Shown in pieces: positions 44,854 through 53,441 of a stretch of DNA of 64,000 nucleotides (the stretch's first letter is position 1; the number at the start of each line of letters is the position of its first letter). The position numbers and the translations under genes are program-made. Location of the stretch: NCBI GenBank assembly GCA_041191405.1, contig JBEEOW010000013.1, positions 1 to 64,000 of the forward strand, read 5' to 3'. The stretch comes from JBEEOW01 sp041191405 (GTDB taxonomy: Bacteria > Bacteroidota > Bacteroidia > Cytophagales > UBA9547). The notes beneath the pieces were generated by a model. It was not told the DNA's origin, searched no databases, and saw nothing but the letters and a program-made list of their open reading frames with translations.

Positions 44854-46296
44854 ATGGAAAATACTATTAATCAAAATAAAAAAAAGTTTGAAGAATTTCT
44901 AAGGACAAAAGTTTCAAGAGATACGACAATTAAACAATATTTGAATTGGATGAACAAAATTCAAGGTTGGTTTATTGATAAACAAATTGTTAAAAAAAAT
45001 TTTAATATTTGGTATGATGTAGACGAAATATCTAAGATTCAAGACTTCCTTAATGATGAAAATAAATCAAATTGGAAAGCAACAAATAAGCCTATTAAAA
45101 ATTGGATGAGTTCCCCTTGGAATGCTTGGGTTTCATTCAATTCAAATCAAGACATTATTTTTGAAGAACAAGAGGAACAAAATTCCGAAGAATTTGATAT
45201 TAACTCTTTTATCAAAAATGTATCAGAAAGCGGCTTAGTGTTTTCAGAATCGCTTATTACTCGCTTTGTTTCTTCTCTTTTAACAAAGCCATTTGTACTT
45301 TTAACGGGACTGTCAGGTTCTGGAAAAACTAAAATTGCTCAAAGTTTTGTAACGTGGATTTGTGAAGATGAAAGCCAATTTAAAATTATACCTGTTGGCG
45401 CAGATTGGACAAATAGAGAACCTTTGTTAGGTTATCCAAATGGATTAAACTCAGAAGAATATATCTCACCAGATTCAAAAGCATTAAATTTAATTATTGA
45501 GGCATCAAAATTAGAAAACAAGAACAAACCATATTTTCTAATTTTAGATGAAATGAATTTAAGCCATGTAGAAAGATATTTTGCCGATTTTCTAAGCATA
45601 ATGGAATCAGGGGATAAAATCAAACTTTATTCTGGAAGTACTCGAAAAGATTTAGAAGGTAATGATGTACCATCAGAAATAAATTGGCCTAAAAATCTAT
45701 TTATTATTGGAACAGTAAATATTGATGAAACAACTTATATGTTTAGTCCAAAAGTTTTGGATAGAGCAAATACTATCGAATTCAGAGTAGATGTGAGCAA
45801 TATTAAAAGTTTTTTCGATTTACCTACCAAAATTGATTTATCAGTTTTAGAGGGTAAAGGCTTATCAATGGCAAAAAACTTCTTGGAAATTGCAACAGAT
45901 AATACGATTGAAAAAGACCAAGAATACTCTGAAATATTAGTAAAATTCTTTAATGAATTAAAGAAAATAGGAGCTGAATTTGGCTATAGAACAGGTTTTG
46001 AAATTCTATTATTGATAAAAAAATTAAATACAATTAGCAATGTTTCTAAAAATGAGAGTATTGACATTGCTATTATGCAAAAATTACTTCCAAAACTTCA
46101 TGGCTCACGAAGTAAAACTTCGAAGGTATTAGACGCTTTGATTTTGTTATGCTTGAAAGAAGGACAAACATTTTCAATTGCAAAAAGTGATGATATTTTG
46201 TTCGAAAATATTAAATATCCAATTGCTTTTGAAAAACTGGTTAGAATGTATAAAAATGCTCTCGATAACGGATTTACAAGTTACGCCGAAGCTTAA
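44854..46296 (+). CDS. McrB-like AAA+ restriction NTPase
   Basis: A 480-residue protein. Residues 1-100 are a separate N-terminal domain; KKFEEFLRTKVSRDTTIKQY resembles the SAM-like DNA-binding fold of tyrosine recombinases and may read DNA. The AAA+ core has Walker A LTGLSGSGKTKIAQSF (about 149-164), Walker B ILDEMNLSHVERYFADFL (about 230) and the McrB-type sensor GTVNIDETTYMFSPKVLDRA (about 286). In McrBC and LlaJI-type systems such subunits translocate DNA and activate the partner nuclease encoded next. It lies 9 bp after the methyltransferase stop, in the same frame. Confidence 0.88.
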   Translation: MENTINQNKKKFEEFLRTKVSRDTTIKQYLNWMNKIQGWFIDKQIVKKNFNIWYDVDEISKIQDFLNDENKSNWKATNKPIKNWMSSPWNAWVSFNSNQDIIFEEQEEQNSEEFDINSFIKNVSESGLVFSESLITRFVSSLLTKPFVLLTGLSGSGKTKIAQSFVTWICEDESQFKIIPVGADWTNREPLLGYPNGLNSEEYISPDSKALNLIIEASKLENKNKPYFLILDEMNLSHVERYFADFLSIMESGDKIKLYSGSTRKDLEGNDVPSEINWPKNLFIIGTVNIDETTYMFSPKVLDRANTIEFRVDVSNIKSFFDLPTKIDLSVLEGKGLSMAKNFLEIATDNTIEKDQEYSEILVKFFNELKKIGAEFGYRTGFEILLLIKKLNTISNVSKNESIDIAIMQKLLPKLHGSRSKTSKVLDALILLCLKEGQTFSIAKSDDILFENIKYPIAFEKLVRMYKNALDNGFTSYAEA

Positions 46297-46299
46297 TTT

Positions 46300-48645
46300 A
46301 TGCAACATGAATTTTTACAAATACCGTTAGACTCATTAGAATCTGATTTAGTACTTACTATTTATCCTGAAGGAAATTCAGAATTTAGGGAAATTGACAT
46401 TTTTGAAGCAGAACAATTTTCTGAAAGTAAATTTCAGATTTTAGAAGGTAATTGCTATGAATATCACTTTAATAATGATAAATATCAATTATGTGCAAGT
46501 ATTTCAGGCATAGTAATTCCTTCTAAAAGACATGCTTCTTCTGGCAGAATTGTACCCAACATTTATGTTGGTACATTAACTTTAGAAATTCTTGAAACCA
46601 CCAATAATGCAACAGTTTCAAAACTTAATTTAGAAGTTTTAGCTACCAAATTTAATCAAGAATTAGATAAGAGTTATAGAGAAAATTATCGGTTTATGTT
46701 GGAAGATATCACCGATAAATGCACAGAATTGTTAATGCAAATAAACTCACCAGTTCATCAAACCTTTGAAATTGATTTTGAATCTAATCAAAACACAATT
46801 TATCAACGATTTTGCTTTGTTCAATCTATATTAAATAATTCTGATTTTTTAGAATCAGTTCAAAAAGTAATAAGTAATCCTAAAACAAACTGGGATGAAG
46901 AAATCGAAGTTATTGATATTAGAAAGATTAGAAAAATTTCAAATCATACTCTTCGTCAAATAATTGCAGGGACAAATCGTACAACTTTACCTGAAAATCA
47001 TTTACTACACAAATCAAATATACAATCTGTTCCACTTAAAATTAATGGTTATCGTAAAATAGAATCATTAGATACCCAGGAAAATAGATTCATAAAACAT
47101 GTTTTAGAAATTTTTAAAAAATTCAGTGAAGACTGTTTAGCTATTTTTCAAAATAAACAAATGTCAAAACCTATTCAAGAAGCTCAATATTTAATTGACA
47201 AACTTGAACAACAATTAAATCATCCATTTTTCCAAAACATAAACCCACCTACCTCATTAAAATTAAATAGCCCAGTTTTGCAAAAAAGAAGTGGATATAG
47301 AGAAATTTTAAACAGATGGTTACAATTCGATTTAGCTTCTAAACTGATTTGGAAAGGAGGAGATGATGTTTACAATGCTGGTAAAAAGGATATTGCTTCA
47401 TTGTATGAATATTGGCTATTTTTTACATTGTATGATTTAGTAAAAGATAAATTTAATATTCAAACTATTCATTATGACGAACAAGCCTACAAACATTTAA
47501 TTGTTCCAACAAATGACGGATTAAATGTAATGGTAAAGTCGGGAAAACATACCGCTTTAGAAGGTGTTTTTACTAAAAGAAATAGAGATTTAAAAATTAA
47601 GTTTTCCTATAATCGAACATTTAAAGGAGGTATCAATTATTCAGAAGCCAAAAGTGGTAGTTGGACAGCTCCATTACGTCCTGATTATACGCTAACTATT
47701 TGGTCGAACACATTTACAGAAAAAGAAGCTGAAGCAAATGAATCGATTGTTCATATTCATTTTGATGCAAAATATAAAATAACAAATTTTTATCAGTCAG
47801 TACATTCAAATCTTGATGGAATAGATTTAGAGCAAACATTAAATCAAGAAGAATTAGATGAAAGAAAAGGGACTTACAAAAATGTAGATTTATTGAAAAT
47901 GCATGCTTACAAAGATGCAATAAGACGTTCTGGCGGTGCTTACATTTTATATCCTGGAGCCAAAGAAAAACCATTTAGAGGATTTCACGAAATCATTCCA
48001 GGTTTGGGAGCATTTTCCGTAAATCCTTCATCAAATAATGAAGAAATTAACGAATTATCAAAGTTTATAGATTTAATTATAGACCATTTATTAGACAGAA
48101 CATCTCAAAGGGAAAAACTATCAAACGAAACGTTTAGAATTTTTAAAGAGCCAAAATCTGATAATGAAATGCTACATGAGTCTTTCCCTGAATATATTGG
48201 AAAAGAAAAAATTAATCCTGATAATACATTTGTCATGGTTGGATTTTACAAATCAAAAGAACAGTTAGACTGGATTTTAAAAAACAATTTATATAATTTT
48301 AGAACAGGAACAGATAAAGGTTCGTTGCCTTTATCAAATGAAAATATAAATGCAAAATATTTAATTTTACATGGTCCAGATGAATTAATTACCAATAAAA
48401 TATTTCAACTTAAAAATACTGGTCCAAAAATATTTTCACAAAATGATTTAATTAAGAAAAGATATCCCAACCCCAAAGGTGAATTATACTTGGTATATGA
48501 AATTGATAAAAACGTAAATTCCGAATTTATCAATCAATCAATTGATATTCGAAAATTAGCAAAATTTGAAAGTCATAGAAATTCGCCAAAACCATTTAGT
48601 GTAACATTAACTGAAATTTTAAAAGCAAAAATTATTGAATCATGA
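46300..48645 (+). CDS. McrC-like DUF2357 PD-(D/E)XK nuclease
   Basis: A 781-residue protein. A DUF2357 region includes YRKIESLDTQENRFIKHVLEIF (about residue 250) and DIASLYEYWLFFTLYDLV (about 365). The PD-(D/E)XK core has LRPDYTLTIW (about 459) and IHFDAKYKI (about 487), the expected metal-binding Asp and Asp-x-Lys. A C-terminal extension (about 638-775; FVMVGFYKSKEQLDWILKNN... and KYLILHGPDELITNKIF) may be an extra recognition domain. It is the nuclease partner of the McrB-like protein (3-bp gap) and overlaps the next ORF by 4 bp. Confidence 0.85.
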   Translation: MQHEFLQIPLDSLESDLVLTIYPEGNSEFREIDIFEAEQFSESKFQILEGNCYEYHFNNDKYQLCASISGIVIPSKRHASSGRIVPNIYVGTLTLEILETTNNATVSKLNLEVLATKFNQELDKSYRENYRFMLEDITDKCTELLMQINSPVHQTFEIDFESNQNTIYQRFCFVQSILNNSDFLESVQKVISNPKTNWDEEIEVIDIRKIRKISNHTLRQIIAGTNRTTLPENHLLHKSNIQSVPLKINGYRKIESLDTQENRFIKHVLEIFKKFSEDCLAIFQNKQMSKPIQEAQYLIDKLEQQLNHPFFQNINPPTSLKLNSPVLQKRSGYREILNRWLQFDLASKLIWKGGDDVYNAGKKDIASLYEYWLFFTLYDLVKDKFNIQTIHYDEQAYKHLIVPTNDGLNVMVKSGKHTALEGVFTKRNRDLKIKFSYNRTFKGGINYSEAKSGSWTAPLRPDYTLTIWSNTFTEKEAEANESIVHIHFDAKYKITNFYQSVHSNLDGIDLEQTLNQEELDERKGTYKNVDLLKMHAYKDAIRRSGGAYILYPGAKEKPFRGFHEIIPGLGAFSVNPSSNNEEINELSKFIDLIIDHLLDRTSQREKLSNETFRIFKEPKSDNEMLHESFPEYIGKEKINPDNTFVMVGFYKSKEQLDWILKNNLYNFRTGTDKGSLPLSNENINAKYLILHGPDELITNKIFQLKNTGPKIFSQNDLIKKRYPNPKGELYLVYEIDKNVNSEFINQSIDIRKLAKFESHRNSPKPFSVTLTEILKAKIIES

Positions 48646-48983
48646 TACAAAATTTCTGGATTAAAGACCATACTCGAAGTGAAGTTATTACAAAAACTCA
48701 AATTCCCAACAAAAACAACTTTGAGATATTCGCTTGTTATTTCAATTTTATGGATGAAAAGGGATTGTCAGTTCATTTTACTAAAAAAACGAAAATTGCA
48801 ACAGATAAACTTTTTACAAAAAACAATTTCCAATACTTCATTTTCGAACATGATAACGTAAAGGAATTATTAATTTTACCAAATGAAAACCTTGTTGAAT
48901 ACACAGAAAAAGTAATTTCAAAAATTGATATTTGTAAATCCAACGAAGAGGTTTTACAACTTATGATTAATGAAATGAATTAA
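48642..48983 (+). CDS. Unknown 113-residue protein, possibly N-terminal part of AIPR gene
   Basis: The ORF starts in an ATGA overlap with the nuclease gene, a tight coupling that supports translation. The sequence (MIQNFWIKDHTRSEVITKTQ...) matches no domain I know. Its TAA stop is followed in the same frame by the AIPR reading, which has no ATG of its own nearby. It may therefore be an independent small protein, or the N-terminal end of a fused AIPR protein cut by a nonsense mutation. Confidence 0.55.
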   Translation: MIQNFWIKDHTRSEVITKTQIPNKNNFEIFACYFNFMDEKGLSVHFTKKTKIATDKLFTKNNFQYFIFEHDNVKELLILPNENLVEYTEKVISKIDICKSNEEVLQLMINEMN

Positions 48984-50160
48984 AACTCCGATGTTTCCTC
49001 CCTTGTATATTCAGACGGAGAAGGTGCAAGTTTTGAAGATAAATTTACTGAATATTGTATTGAAATATTAGATTCAATAGGCAAGTCTGAAGGTGGTAGA
49101 GTTTTATCATATATCCAACCTGATTCACAAGGAAGAATAGATTGGAAATTGAATGGATATTGTTTAAAAGATGAATATAGAGATGCATCAAATAAATTAT
49201 TTTTTGAGAGTTTAGATTTATATATCACCTATTTCAATCCAAATTCTTATGAATATAATATTACAAAAGATGATTTTAATAAGTCAATCAACCAATTAAA
49301 AAAATTTATCAATGCAGCACTAAAAGGGCATATTGATTATATTGACCCATCTCATGTTGAATTGAATGAACTATTAAAAATAATATCAAAACAAAAAACT
49401 GATTTTGATAGAATTAACTTATACCTTTTTATAAATGGTAACTCAAATCACGATTTAGAAAAAATTACTATTAAAGGATTCGAAGACTTGGATATTTTTG
49501 TTCATGTTTGGGATATTACTCGTTTTTTTAAAATTTATGAATAATCTAGTAATAGAGAACCAATTGAAATTGATATACAAGATTTACTCAATGGAGAAAA
49601 TATAGGTATTCAATGCTTACAAATGCCCAATACTAATGAATTATATGAGTGTTATTTAGCATTAATGCCAGGTTCTGCTTTAGCGAAATTATACAAAGAA
49701 CATTCTAGTGAGTTATTAGAAAGTAATGTTAGAGCTTTTTTAGGACAAACAGGTAAATACAACAAAGGGATTAGAGATACAATAAGAGAAAAACCTGAAA
49801 TGTTTTTACCATATAACAATGGAATTACAGCAACTGCTGAAAACGTAGAAACAATCATTTCCAATAATCAATTGTATTTGACCAAATTGTTAGATTTTCA
49901 GATTGTTAACGGTGGACAAACTACAGCTTCACTTTATCATACACAGAAGAAATACAAAGATGCTGATTTGAGTAAAGTATTTGTCCAGATGAAGCTTACC
50001 GTAATAAAAAACGTAGAGCAAAAAAACATAGAAGTACCCAATATTGCTAGATTTGCAAATAGTCAAAATAAAGTAACAGATCTTGATTTATCATCAAACA
50101 ATCCATTTTTTGTTCAATTAGAATCTTTATCAAGAAAAAAATATGTAGTAGATCCTAACA

Positions 50161-50169
50161 ATAGAAATC
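50161..50169 (+). repeat. Left 9-bp direct repeat of the IS110 insertion
   Basis: ATAGAAATC at the left boundary, identical to 51512-51520 at the right boundary. IS110 elements usually duplicate only a short core, so the longer identity may mean the target resembled the element end. Confidence 0.75.
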
Positions 50170-50311
50170 CTTTAGATTTGTCTCATATAACAAAACCAAG
50201 AAATGATTATTACTCAAAACGAAAGACGGTAAATGACCGCCTTCCTGTTAAGAGTCGAGTCTAGATTGGGTTCAGTAAAATTATAAAATTTCTTTAGATA
50301 TTTGAAAAATT

Positions 50312-50450
50312 AACAACGGTAAAGGAGCACTAATAAGGTTTCGAGGCTAATGACCTATGAGTCGATTCTGTCCTTTACCGTTTGTTTTAAATCTTTGGCA
50401 TCAAATAGAAATTAGAGTTCCGAGGCTCATTAGCAAGGTATTGATGGTGA
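50312..50450 (+). ncRNA. Candidate bridge RNA in the IS110 left end
   Basis: Two consecutive stem-loops. The first has a perfect 12-bp stem (AACGGTAAAGGA 50315-50326 with TCCTTTACCGTT 50371-50382) and a 44-nt internal loop. The second has CATCAA(A)TA (50399 on) with TATTGATG (50439-50446). Both loops contain the word CGAGGCTnAT. Loop 2 holds AATAGAAAT (50404-50412), identical to the left target and right element end. Loop 1 holds AGTCGAT, matching the reverse complement of the right target at 6 of 7 positions. This fits the target- and donor-binding loops of bridge RNAs. Confidence 0.6.
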
Positions 50451-50500
50451 TTTAAAACTTGTTAATTGGTTTATGTTAAACTATTTAACGGTACAAATTT

Positions 50501-51499
50501 ATGAAATTTATTTATTACATTGGTTGTGATGTGTCAAAAAATGAATTAGACTTTGCTGTTTACAATGGGAACAAGTTTGTTTTACATCGTAAAATCAAAA
50601 ATGACACAAAATCTATTGATAAATTCTTCAAAGAATTGCTGGAATTACCTGATTTTGAATTGTCTAATACTGTTGTTTGCATGGAACATACAGGTATTTA
50701 TAACAATCCACTTTTGGAGTATTTACATAAAATGGATGGAAATATTTGTTTAGAATCTGCTTTACAAATCAAAAATTCACAAGGAAGTGTTAGAGGTAAA
50801 AATGACAAAATTGATTCGATAAGAATTGCTCAGTATGCTTATACTTTCAGAGAAAAACTACAACTATGGAAGCCAAAAAGAGAAGTAATTCAGCGACTTG
50901 CAAGATACACCAGAGATAGAGATAGACTTATTTCTGTAAAAAAAATGATACTAGTGCCTTTAAAAGAATGTGTAAATTTTGTGATAGATAAAATTCAAAA
51001 TGAAAGTGAAAGTTTCTTTGAAGCTACTCTAAAATCTATAGAAGAAGATTTACTAAAAATTGAAAAAGCCATTCAAGATGTAATAAAATCTGATGATGAA
51101 TTAAGTAGATTATTTGGCTTAATTACATCAGTACAAGGAATTGGGGCTGTTACTGCTATTGGAATAATTGTCACGACCAATGAATTTAAAGACATTAATG
51201 ATCCAAGGAAATATGCTTGTTATGCAGGAGTAGCACCTTTTGTTAGAGAATCTGGCATATTTAGAGGCAAAGGACGAGTCTCAAAAATGGCAAATATGAA
51301 CATGAAATCTTTAATTCACATGGCATCACTTGTTGCAGTAAGGTTTAGTGACGATTTAAAAAGATATTACGAACGAAAAACACAAGATGAGAAAAAGAAT
51401 AAGATGTCTGTATTAAATGCTGTTCGTAATAAACTTATTCATCGAGTATTTGCTTGTGTTAATCAAAACAGAAAATATGAAAAAAACTATACTGCTTAG
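50501..51499 (+). CDS. IS110-family transposase (recombinase)
   Basis: A 332-residue recombinase with an N-terminal RuvC-like DEDD domain: GCDVSKNELDFAV (Asp9), VCMEHTGIYNNPLLEYL (Glu near 62) and GKNDKIDSIRIAQYA (Asp residues near 102-105). The C-terminal Tnp_IS116 domain has GLITSVQGIGAVTAIGI and YACYAGVAPFVRESGIFRGKGRVSK, where the serine of RESG is the expected nucleophile. It is complete, so the insertion could be recent. It likely works with the RNA encoded in the left end. Confidence 0.95.
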   Translation: MKFIYYIGCDVSKNELDFAVYNGNKFVLHRKIKNDTKSIDKFFKELLELPDFELSNTVVCMEHTGIYNNPLLEYLHKMDGNICLESALQIKNSQGSVRGKNDKIDSIRIAQYAYTFREKLQLWKPKREVIQRLARYTRDRDRLISVKKMILVPLKECVNFVIDKIQNESESFFEATLKSIEEDLLKIEKAIQDVIKSDDELSRLFGLITSVQGIGAVTAIGIIVTTNEFKDINDPRKYACYAGVAPFVRESGIFRGKGRVSKMANMNMKSLIHMASLVAVRFSDDLKRYYERKTQDEKKNKMSVLNAVRNKLIHRVFACVNQNRKYEKNYTA

Positions 51500-51511
51500 C
51501 TTGTTTTAATC

Positions 51512-51520
51512 ATAGAAATC
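51512..51520 (+). repeat. Right 9-bp direct repeat of the IS110 insertion
   Basis: ATAGAAATC, the right partner of 50161-50169. Deleting one copy together with the element restores the AIPR coding frame. Confidence 0.75.
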
Positions 51521-52732
51521 TATCTACTTTATGGTTTTTTGAACGTGCAAGTGGTCAATATAAAGAATCATTGAACAAAATTGCATCTCCAGCACAACAA
51601 AAGAAATTTAAGGAACAGAATCCAACAAATCAAAAATTCTTAAAATCAGATGTTGCAAAATTTATAAATATTTGGGAGCAAGAACCACATTTAGTATCTA
51701 GGGGTGCTCAGAAAAACTTTATTGAATACACAAAAAAAACAAATGAGTTAGTAAAGAAAAATTTGTTACCTGGTGAACATTTCTATCAAAAATTAATAGC
51801 AAATGCCATTTTATTTAAATGCACTGATTCTCTATTTGGCAGAAAAAATATTGATGCTATTGGAGATACAAACCTTAAATCCTTTGTTGTAGCATATTCA
51901 CTTGCCTACTTTCACTTTCTTACTGACAATAGAGTTGATTTATGGAAAATATATGAAGTACAAAAAGTAGACATATCAATTCAAGAAGAACTTAAAAAAA
52001 TATTGTTATTTGTTTATAATTCATTATCAAAATCAGCATCAAATACACTTTTTTCTGAATTTGTAAAAAGAAAAAGTACTTGGGACAACTTAAAAGAAGC
52101 AAGTTATACTATTGATTTACTAAAAATAGAATCTCAACTTGTTTCAAAAGAAGAATCAATTGCTAGAGAAAAAGAAAAAGAAACTTTAGAAAATCAAATT
52201 GATGACACTTTATTTATAATAAGTGAAATTAAAAAACAAGGACTTAAATTTTGGGACGGATTAAGAATTTATGTTGATAAAAATCCAATTGAAAAATTAA
52301 ACTACCATTCAGTATTTGATTTATTAAAGAAAATAAAAGAGAATAAAAACTTCTCTGCTATTGATATTGAAACAGGAAAAAGAGGTTTAAATTTAATAGA
52401 ATCAAACCAAAACCTTTTTGAAGAAATTAGAAATCTTTCGAAACTCGATGATGTAGAAAATTATGATATAAAAGAAATATATGATAGGGTAAAAAGAATT
52501 ACTAAAGATGATTGGAAAAAAATTATAGATGTTGGTAGTCAAACTAAAATATTTACAAATTTAGAGTTATCTAATATTAAGTCAGTCCAATTTTCAATTT
52601 CAAAAAAAGAAAACCCCAAAGAGCAAGCTTTATATCAAGCATTTCTATCAATAAAAAAACTAAAGAAATTTGGTTTTGAGATATAAAGATTCTAAATACT
52701 AAAAATTTATTAGCTTAATTATCTTTCAACCA

Positions 52733-52979
52733 ATGGAAAACACAAATTCTGAATTTATCATATTCAAAACCGAAGATGAAAAAAATTTCGGTTTATGTTC
52801 GTATGAATGATGAAACAGTTTGGCTTACTCAAGACCAATTGGCTACCTTATTTGACAAAGCAAAATCTACTATAAGTGAACACATTAAACATATTTTTGA
52901 AGAAAAAGAATTAGATGAAAATTCAGTTGTTCGGAAATTCCGAACAACTGCCTCATACGCCAAAAATCTTAAACTTTAA
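52733..52979 (+). pseudogene. RhuM-family remnant, frameshifted and truncated
   Basis: The ATG at 52733 opens MENTNSEFIIFKTEDEK, then a run of seven A shifts the frame and it stops 25 codons in. Reading on in the other frame gives KISVYVRMNDETVWLTQDQLATLFDKAKSTISEHI..., the N-terminus of a RhuM-like regulator. The homology ends at VVRKFRTTA, where full proteins continue for 200 or more residues. It is an N-terminal scrap. Confidence 0.75.
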
Positions 52980-52987
52980 ACCCAAAA

Positions 52988-53388
52988 ATGAACCACTACA
53001 TTTCCCAATTAATTGAAGATTTACAATCAGCTCATCGAAAGGAACAAAATGTTAAACCTACTTCCCAAGAAGAAACATTTGAATCTTATATAGCAGAGGT
53101 TGAGCGATTTATCAGTGGCGTAGATTTTGAATCTATTAGTTCTATATTAGGTTTAGAAGAATTTCAGTTCCCTCCTATTGAGCGCCTAAGTGATGAACAA
53201 ATGTTAAAAGTAATTTCAGCATTTGAAGCTAGTTTAGCCAGCTGGAATGTATGCTTAGATATGCCAGAAAACATTGCAATACCAATGAATTTAAAATTGG
53301 GAAAACATCATTACTTACTAATCAGTGGGGGAATTTTAAGTATAAAGAATATGAAAATTTTAGTTTAGAAAAGTGTATAGAAGTATGA
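52988..53388 (+). pseudogene. Unknown small gene with probable C-terminal frameshift
   Basis: The intact reading (52988-53368, 126 residues, MNHYISQLIEDLQSAHRKEQ...) ends in a doubtful tail after HHYLLISGG. Adding one G to the GGGGG run near 53331 gives a much more protein-like ending, NFKYKEYENFSLEKCIEV, with a stop at 53386-53388. Either form has no family I recognise. Whether the shift is biological or an error cannot be told from one sequence. Confidence 0.5.
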
Positions 53389-53441
53389 TTATTCAGTATT
53401 TATGAAGCTGAAATTAATATATTCTCAAATATCATTAAATT

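Larger units (their letters stand above)
50170..51520 (+). mobile_element. IS110-family insertion sequence in AIPR gene
   Basis: A roughly 1.35-kb element defined by where the AIPR frame breaks and resumes and by ATAGAAATC at both edges. It has a long non-coding left end (about 330 bp), one transposase gene and a short right end (about 20 bp after the stop). There are no terminal inverted repeats. This arrangement matches the IS110 subgroup (IS1111 elements have the long non-coding end on the other side). Confidence 0.88.
48984..52686 (+). pseudogene. AIPR phage-resistance gene broken by stop and IS110
   Basis: Three collinear fragments give one AIPR-family protein. The first (48984-49544) reads ASFEDKFTEYCIEILDSIG... 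and ends at an in-frame TAA (49542-49544). The second continues in the same frame as SSNREPIEIDIQDLL, with the family core MFLPYNNGITATAENVE and VNGGQTTASLYHTQKKY, until the insertion at 50169. The third resumes at 51521 as LSTLWFFERASGQYKESLNKIASP and ends at 52686. Joining 50169 to 51521 keeps the frame. About 780 codons in all. AIPR proteins are linked to abortive infection of phage; this copy is probably inactive. Confidence 0.85.

Noticed and set aside
49623..50264. Reading as a free-standing AIPR protein of 213 residues
   Set aside because: It starts in mid-domain, is in frame with the upstream fragment across a single TAA, and its last ~32 residues are IS110 sequence.
51571..52686. Reading as an independent 371-residue gene
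   Set aside because: The homologous sequence begins before its first Met, right at the IS boundary, and continues the AIPR frame.
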